A DNA stretch of 64,000 nucleotides from Candidatus Arcticimaribacter forsetii (lineage in GTDB: Bacteria > Bacteroidota > Bacteroidia > Flavobacteriales > Flavobacteriaceae): NCBI RefSeq assembly GCF_910589745.1, contig NZ_OU342399.1, forward strand, positions 1,695,501 to 1,759,500, in the 5' to 3' direction. Positions within the stretch are counted from its first letter, which is position 1; each line of letters begins with the position of its first letter. Shown piece after piece: positions 60,305 through 64,000 of this stretch. The notes beneath the pieces were generated by a model. The model was not told the origin of the DNA, did no database searches, and was given only the letters and a program-made list of their open reading frames with translations. A program made the position numbers and the translations under genes.

Positions 60305-61434
60305 CCATTTAAAATAAATAAATCAGAAGCAACTCCGTCTACTAAAAACATGGAATCTCTGGAGATTTTTAACACATCTCCATCCCAGTAAAGTATTTTA
60401 GAAGCTATTTGTGGTTCTACCTCTTTTTCCAGAAGTTCTCTAAAATGAGAACCAAATTTGTTTTCAATATAGTCCAGTGAAACTCCATCTTCTTTTCTAA
60501 GTCCTGTCATTAAATATTCATTATACTGATCTGCTTTGGTTAACTTTTCTCTTTCTATTGCAGGCTCTTTTAATGCAATTCCTTTAATATATTTTGTGTT
60601 ATTAGAAACATTCCAACTCCGAATTAATCCATCAAAACTGTGAGCAGATGGGCCAATTCCTAAATAAGAATCACCACTCCAATATCCAGAATTATTAACA
60701 GACCGGAACCCTGGGATTCCAAAACTTGATAGTTCATAATGCTCAAAACCTTCAGCTACTAACTTTTGATTTAGATAGTTAAACTGACTGAGAACAATTT
60801 CCTCATCTAATGATTCAACTATACTGGTTTCGATTTGATGCTTTAATACTGTTTTGGGCTCAACTGTTAAAACATAACTTGATATATGCTTAGGATTATA
60901 TTTTAATGCAAAATCAATATTTTGTTTCCAAGACTCTAAAGTGCTGTACGGTAAACCATAAATTAAATCCAAAGAGAAATTTTCAAAAATTGTTTTAATC
61001 TCTTCTAAAACATCAAATGCCTCTTGAGCATTATGAGCACGATTCATTAATTTTAATTCTTCTTCGTGAAACGATTGAATCCCTACGCTTAATCGATTCA
61101 CCCCAACTTTCTTTAGTTGTTGTAAGTAATTTGGTCGATAATCGTCTGGATTCATTTCTAGGGTAATTTCAGCAGACTCAGAAACCACATAAGAATCTCG
61201 AACAGAATTAATTAGAATTTCAATCTCATTTACGGATAATAATGAAGGGGTTCCTCCTCCAAAATAAATACTGTTTATGACGCCGTCAGATTTTAGTTCA
61301 AGCTTTCTTATTTTTAATTCAGATAACATTGCATCCAGTATAGATGCTTTATTTTTAATTGAAGTAGAAAAATGAAAATTACAATAGTGACATGCTTTCT
61401 TACAAAAAGGAATATGGAAATATACAGCTGCCAT
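60301..61434 (-). CDS. hemW: Radical SAM heme chaperone HemW-like protein
   Basis: 377 residues. YFHIPFCKKACHYCNFHF gives the 4Fe-4S CxxxCxxC motif (C11, C15, C18) with the HemN/HemW-type fourth residue region. INSIYFGGGTPSLLS, LEMNPDD, GVNRLSVGIQSFHEEELKLMNRAH and LDLIYGLPYSTLESWKQN are SAM-barrel segments; the C-terminal HemN_C domain includes DQYNEYLMTGLRKEDGVSL. It belongs to the HemW group that inserts heme into respiratory proteins, distinct from HemN (coproporphyrinogen dehydrogenase), from which it cannot be fully separated by eye. It is 15 nt downstream of ruvC. Confidence 0.88.
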   Translation of the reverse strand: MAAVYFHIPFCKKACHYCNFHFSTSIKNKASILDAMLSELKIRKLELKSDGVINSIYFGGGTPSLLSVNEIEILINSVRDSYVVSESAEITLEMNPDDYRPNYLQQLKKVGVNRLSVGIQSFHEEELKLMNRAHNAQEAFDVLEEIKTIFENFSLDLIYGLPYSTLESWKQNIDFALKYNPKHISSYVLTVEPKTVLKHQIETSIVESLDEEIVLSQFNYLNQKLVAEGFEHYELSSFGIPGFRSVNNSGYWSGDSYLGIGPSAHSFDGLIRSWNVSNNTKYIKGIALKEPAIEREKLTKADQYNEYLMTGLRKEDGVSLDYIENKFGSHFRELLEKEVEPQIASKILYWDGDVLKISRDSMFLVDGVASDLFILNG

Positions 61435-61449
61435 AAAATAAAAAGGGAT

Positions 61450-62001
61450 TTAACTTTTAATTTTACCAGGATTTTGACTTACAAAAGCACCCCATCCTGT
61501 ATATTTTTTATCACTCTGTCCAGATCCGGAATTGAAAAAATGACAAACCGCAGCTGCTAACCCATCTGTAGAATCTAAATTTTTGGGAAGTGTTTTAAAA
61601 CCCAAAAGACTTTGAAGCATTTTTGCAACTTGCTCTTTGCTTGCATTACCATTTCCGGTAATTGACATTTTAATTTTTTTAGGAGAGTATTCAGTTACCG
61701 GTATATCTCTAGACAAGCCAGCTGCCATAGCAACACCTTGAGCCCTGCCTAACTTTAACATAGACTGAACATTTTTACCAAAAAAAGGTGCCTCTAGAGC
61801 AATTTCATCAGGATTATAACTGTCAATTAATTCGATTGTGCGATTGAAAATATGCTTTAACTTTAAGTAATGATTGTCATATTTAGACAGAATTAATTCA
61901 TTAAGTTGAATGAACTCCATTTCTCCTTTTACTATTTTAATTAGTCCAAAACCCATTATTGTAGTACCTGGATCAATACCTAAAATTATTTTTTCATGCA
62001 T
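61450..62001 (-). CDS. ruvC: Holliday junction resolvase RuvC
   Basis: 183 residues. Dimeric endonuclease that cuts Holliday junctions with Ruv[19 protein letters not shown] (first catalytic Asp, D10), [27 protein letters not shown] (Glu71 region), [25 protein letters not shown] and the C-terminal catalytic pair in [14 protein letters not shown]. The C-terminal tail (about 25 residues after HFF) is longer than in E. coli. The ATG overlaps the stop of the upstream lipoprotein gene by one base (TAATG). Confidence 0.95.
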   Translation of the reverse strand: MHEKIILGIDPGTTIMGFGLIKIVKGEMEFIQLNELILSKYDNHYLKLKHIFNRTIELIDSYNPDEIALEAPFFGKNVQSMLKLGRAQGVAMAAGLSRDIPVTEYSPKKIKMSITGNGNASKEQVAKMLQSLLGFKTLPKNLDSTDGLAAAVCHFFNSGSGQSDKKYTGWGAFVSQNPGKIKS

Positions 62002-62489
62002 TATTCTCCAGGGGAACTAATTATTCTAATCGGTAGTTTAAGTTGAGTTTTAACTTTAACTCCTACATTGGTTTTAACCGCAGGAAGAGCTGTTGGTAAA
62101 TTTAGAATTATATCTTCTAGTTCTGAATAAAGAGACTCTACTTTAGAAATAACATCATTTTTATCTTGAATATCGGTTAAAGAAAAATTACCCTCCGCAT
62201 CAATCTCAATACTTATAATAATTTCTTCATCTATTATTTCAATTGAATTAAATGAATATTGATTTAGCGCAAATGAAATATTTTCACCTACCAAATTTTT
62301 AAAACAATCTAAATTTTCTTCTCCTTCTAAACCATCACAGTCTTCAAAAGAAGGTGCAGCATCTTTTTCACTCCAATTTGACTGCTCTTTTACTTGGGCG
62401 GGTGTTATTGTGGTAGTATTAAAGTATTCACAACCTTGCACGACTAAAAATAAAAATGAAACAAGAATGGTTCTGATTATAATATGCAT
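62001..62489 (-). CDS. Small lipoprotein with a TonB C-terminal-like domain
   Basis: 162 residues. Signal ending in LVVQGCEYF (Cys20). The mature part has an acidic segment ([15 protein letters not shown]) and a C-terminal beta-rich region, [19 protein letters not shown], then [20 protein letters not shown] and LKLPIRI, which resembles the TonB C-terminal fold (strand, helix, proline-rich turn, strand ending in LP). The typical energy-transducer membrane anchor is missing, so it is not a standard TonB. Start ATG 62489; it overlaps ruvC by 1 nt. Confidence 0.65.
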   Translation of the reverse strand: MHIIIRTILVSFLFLVVQGCEYFNTTTITPAQVKEQSNWSEKDAAPSFEDCDGLEGEENLDCFKNLVGENISFALNQYSFNSIEIIDEEIIISIEIDAEGNFSLTDIQDKNDVISKVESLYSELEDIILNLPTALPAVKTNVGVKVKTQLKLPIRIISSPGE

Positions 62490-62586
62490 GAGATATAATT
62501 TTTTACAATTTAATCTAAAATTACTACTTTTTGAGCTACATTTCAACATCAACATCAAAACGTTTTAAAAACTAATTCAATACACA

Positions 62587-63075
62587 ATGGAAGTTTTAAT
62601 AATTATCGGCTCAGTTTTTCTAATTTTTCTAGGAATTCTAGGGAGTTTTCTGCCAATTTTACCTGGACCCTTAACCAGTTGGCTGGGTCTTTTATTAATA
62701 CACCAACACCCTAACATTAAAGAAAACCCCACGTTCATATGGATTACTTTTGCTGTTGCTTTAATCGTTTTTTTATTAGACTATTTTATCCCTGCAATTG
62801 GAACCAAAAAATTTGGAGGCACAAAGAATGGAGCTTATGGAGCTTCTATTGGGCTTGTACTGGGGCTTATATCTCCAGTACCTTTTGGAGTGATTATAGG
62901 CCCGTTTTTAGGAGCTTACTTTGGTGAACTTTTGCTTGATAATAACCAGAAAAAAGCTTTAAAATCTGCTCTTGGATCTTTAATTGGCTTTCTAGGCGGA
63001 GTCTTTATTAAACTCTTTGTTAGTGTTGTTTATTTATATTACTTCTCCGCTATTGTATTTAACGAATTGATGTAA
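62587..63075 (+). CDS. DUF456 domain membrane protein
   Basis: 162 residues with about four or five hydrophobic segments: IIIGSVFLIFLGILGSFLPI, IWITFAVALIVFLLDYFIPA, ASIGLVLGLISPVPFGVIIG and LGSLIGFLGGVFIKLFVSVV. Motifs ILPGPLTSWLGLLL and FLGAYFGELL are typical of DUF456, an integral membrane family of unknown function in Bacteroidota. It is transcribed divergently from the lipoprotein/ruvC/hemW cluster. No regulatory site is clear. Confidence 0.85.
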   Translation: MEVLIIIGSVFLIFLGILGSFLPILPGPLTSWLGLLLIHQHPNIKENPTFIWITFAVALIVFLLDYFIPAIGTKKFGGTKNGAYGASIGLVLGLISPVPFGVIIGPFLGAYFGELLLDNNQKKALKSALGSLIGFLGGVFIKLFVSVVYLYYFSAIVFNELM

Positions 63076-63228
63076 GGTTAAAATTATATTAAATGAAAAA
63101 CTCCTCTTATAAACCTTCAATCAAACCACAACACTATATTTATTTATGAAATTGTAATGGGTTAGGACAATAAACTAAAGGCGGACCAATAGCTACTGTA
63201 TTTTTACTAAAAAGGAGTTTATTTCATT
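63076..63228. other. Intergenic region with a short inverted repeat
   Basis: 153 bp between the DUF456 gene and the next minus-strand reading frame. AAACTCCT (around 63098) and AGGAGTTT (around 63213) form a distant 8-bp inverted repeat. Nothing else is recognisable; a remnant of a mobile element is possible but unproven. Confidence 0.3.
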
Positions 63229-63501
63229 CTAATATCGTTCTATTTTTCTTGTTATCTTTCCGATTATATTAACTTCTACTTTTATTGGATTGAATTTCAA
63301 CCAACCTGTTTTTCGTTCTCCGAAATTATTAATACGGATATATTCTGGAGCATCTGTGACTGCAGATGCCTGTTTATGAGCTAATCGTTCTTCAATAAAC
63401 TTACTAGAATCTTTAAAAAATGTGTTTGAAGTTTTTAGTTTAAAAATTACCCCATTAAACCAGGAAAAATTGTAAATATTCAATGTGTAAGAATTTATCA
63501 T
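63229..63501 (-). CDS. Small hypothetical protein
   Basis: 90-codon frame with an ATG at 63501. The product is basic (WLKFNPIKVEVNIIGKITRK near the end), with one hydrophobic N-terminal stretch (YTLNIYNFSWFNGVIFKLK) and no recognised motif. There is no -7 box or ribosome-binding sequence. It may be a true small gene, or a decayed or chance frame; the surrounding AT-rich DNA leaves this open. Confidence 0.3.
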   Translation of the reverse strand: MINSYTLNIYNFSWFNGVIFKLKTSNTFFKDSSKFIEERLAHKQASAVTDAPEYIRINNFGERKTGWLKFNPIKVEVNIIGKITRKIERY

Positions 63502-63688
63502 TTTAGATATAGTAAACTGTTAATTTCATTCAAAGATGAATGAATAAATAATACCTAATGTTACGACCTGTTACAGGTGGTAGATTTATAATTAAATCTG
63601 GTTTAATTAATTAATAAGTGGTAATTTCTGAATAAATCAAAAGGAGATATTATGATTTTTAAATTTAGGGACTGAAAAAAAAATAGTG
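63502..63688. other. Regulatory-looking intergenic region
   Basis: About 190 bp. It holds the palindrome ACCTGTTACAGGT (63566-63578), the inverted repeat AGATTT/AAATCT (63582-63599) and a 7-codon ORF (63652-63675, MIFKFRD) preceded by AAGGAGATAT, a ribosome-binding sequence rarely seen here. Meaning unknown. Confidence 0.35.
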
Positions 63689-63696
63689 TATTTTTG
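63689..63696 (+). promoter_or_regulatory. -7 promoter element of the small membrane protein gene
   Basis: TATTTTTG, an exact TAnnTTTG match, ending 7 nt before the ATG at 63704. The resulting transcript would be almost leaderless. Confidence 0.55.
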
Positions 63697-63703
63697 CAGT
63701 ACT

Positions 63704-63913
63704 ATGATAAAATTATTTCTAATAACTTTTGGACTAATTGCTTTAGCATTCGCTGGAATTGCGATTAAAATACTAGTAAAGAAAAATGGTGAATTTGCCG
63801 GAACATGTGCGAGTCAAAGCCCCTTTTTAAATAAAGAAAATGAACCTTGTGGTTTCTGTGGAAAACTCCCTGAAGAACAGGACTGTAAAAACCCAGAAAT
63901 GGCTAAAAGCTAA
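63704..63913 (+). CDS. Small Cys-rich membrane protein
   Basis: 69 residues. An N-terminal hydrophobic segment (MIKLFLITFGLIALAFAGIA) is followed by a short exported or cytoplasmic tail with four cysteines: EFAGTCASQSPF, ENEPCGFCGKLPEEQDCKN. The CxxC in PCGFCGK plus flanking Cys could bind a metal or iron-sulfur cluster. Proteins like this are conserved across Flavobacteria under the label membrane or secreted protein, as far as I recall. The ATG is 7 nt after a -7 box; the in-frame GTG at 63686 lies upstream of it. Confidence 0.8.
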   Translation: MIKLFLITFGLIALAFAGIAIKILVKKNGEFAGTCASQSPFLNKENEPCGFCGKLPEEQDCKNPEMAKS

Positions 63914-63938
63914 TTTTATTTTTTTGTAAATTAGCTTT
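63906..63938. repeat. 11-bp inverted repeat around the stop codon
   Basis: AAAGCTAATTT (63906-63916) and AAATTAGCTTT (63928-63938), perfect arms with a T-rich 11-nt loop, spanning the stop of the small membrane protein and ending 2 nt before the next ATG. It could be a weak terminator or an attenuation hairpin for the next gene. Confidence 0.45.
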
Positions 63939-63940
63939 AA

Positions 63941-64000
63941 ATGAAATCGCAGCAAGTCTTAGAGGCAATAAACGAGGCAAAAAAAAATAATCAAAAAGCT
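63941..64000 (+). CDS. Start of an unidentified gene (partial)
   Basis: Twenty codons from the ATG at 63941 to the right edge of the window, reading MKSQQVLEAINEAKKNNQKA. It looks like an N-terminal helix. Too short to assign. The same-strand gene upstream ends 27 nt before it. Confidence 0.5.
   Translation, partial: MKSQQVLEAINEAKKNNQKA

Noticed and set aside
63076-63228. Possible mobile-element remnant between AAACTCCT and AGGAGTTT
   Set aside because: Only 8-bp arms, no transposase fragment and no target duplication seen.
1-64000. CRISPR arrays, phage genes, insertion sequences or defence systems
   Set aside because: I looked for regular direct repeats, integrase/transposase motifs and nuclease/helicase cassettes and found none; gene content is housekeeping and surface proteins with even composition.

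Overview
The window is AT-rich chromosomal DNA from a member of the Bacteroidota, most likely a marine-type Flavobacteriales bacterium. The support is GldA, DUF5103 and DUF4249 proteins, an STN/CarboxypepD_reg TonB-dependent receptor, a split MetH, a Na+-NQR operon with ApbE, a membrane pyrophosphatase with a clade-typical tail, and promoters that fit the Bacteroidota pattern TTTG-N19-TAnnTTTG. Shine-Dalgarno sequences are mostly absent. Several -7 boxes lie so close to start codons that the longest possible reading frames begin inside the promoter, so I moved those starts downstream.

Layout. 1-4.1 kb: 5' part of rsgA (minus, cut by the window edge), then a four-gene operon gpmI / thioredoxin-like lipoprotein / map / methyltransferase joined by ATGA overlaps. 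4.1-11.5 kb: the nqrABCDEF sodium-pump operon (minus), a strong terminator, then a small conserved gene and apbE, whose product attaches FMN to NqrB and NqrC. 11.6-16.3 kb: DUF5103 protein, apaG, rsmG, a fatty acid desaturase and an AspC-type aminotransferase. 16.4-20.5 kb: an aromatic amino acid operon (minus) pheA / aminotransferase / tyrA / DAHP synthase-chorismate mutase, preceded by what reads as a complete ribosome-mediated attenuator with a Phe/Tyr-rich leader peptide. 20.6-23.3 kb: fatty acid hydroxylase-CDGSH fusion, SDR and gldA. 23.4-33.2 kb: an eight-gene methionine/SAM operon (minus) metK / metY / metX / osmC / metZ / metH1 / metH2 / metF behind a SAM-II riboswitch that has a visible alternative 12-bp helix. 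33.4-43.9 kb: deoxynucleoside kinase, hppA, pdhB, a bifunctional nuclease, thyA, class V aminotransferase, folA, fabD, amidohydrolase and alpha/beta hydrolase. 43.9-49.3 kb: DegT aminotransferase, kdtA (waaA), alkaline phosphatase, a CotH-like secreted protein and a bestrophin-like membrane protein. 49.3-57.5 kb: a tightly packed five-gene surface cassette (GH13 lipoprotein, secreted protein, TonB-dependent receptor, DUF4249 lipoprotein, MG2-like protein) that lacks SusD. 57.5-64 kb: beta-helix lipoprotein, tRNA-Leu(UAG), M20 dipeptidase, HemW-like protein, ruvC with an overlapping lipoprotein gene, DUF456 protein, a small Cys-rich membrane protein and the start of one more gene.

The most notable observations are the two cis-regulatory RNAs, which together control most of the amino acid biosynthesis in the window: the Phe/Tyr attenuator at 20.3-20.5 kb and the SAM-II switch at 33.1-33.25 kb. 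The SusD-less cassette at 49.3-57.5 kb is the best candidate for an uncharacterised multi-protein system. No phage, insertion sequence, CRISPR array or rRNA was seen.
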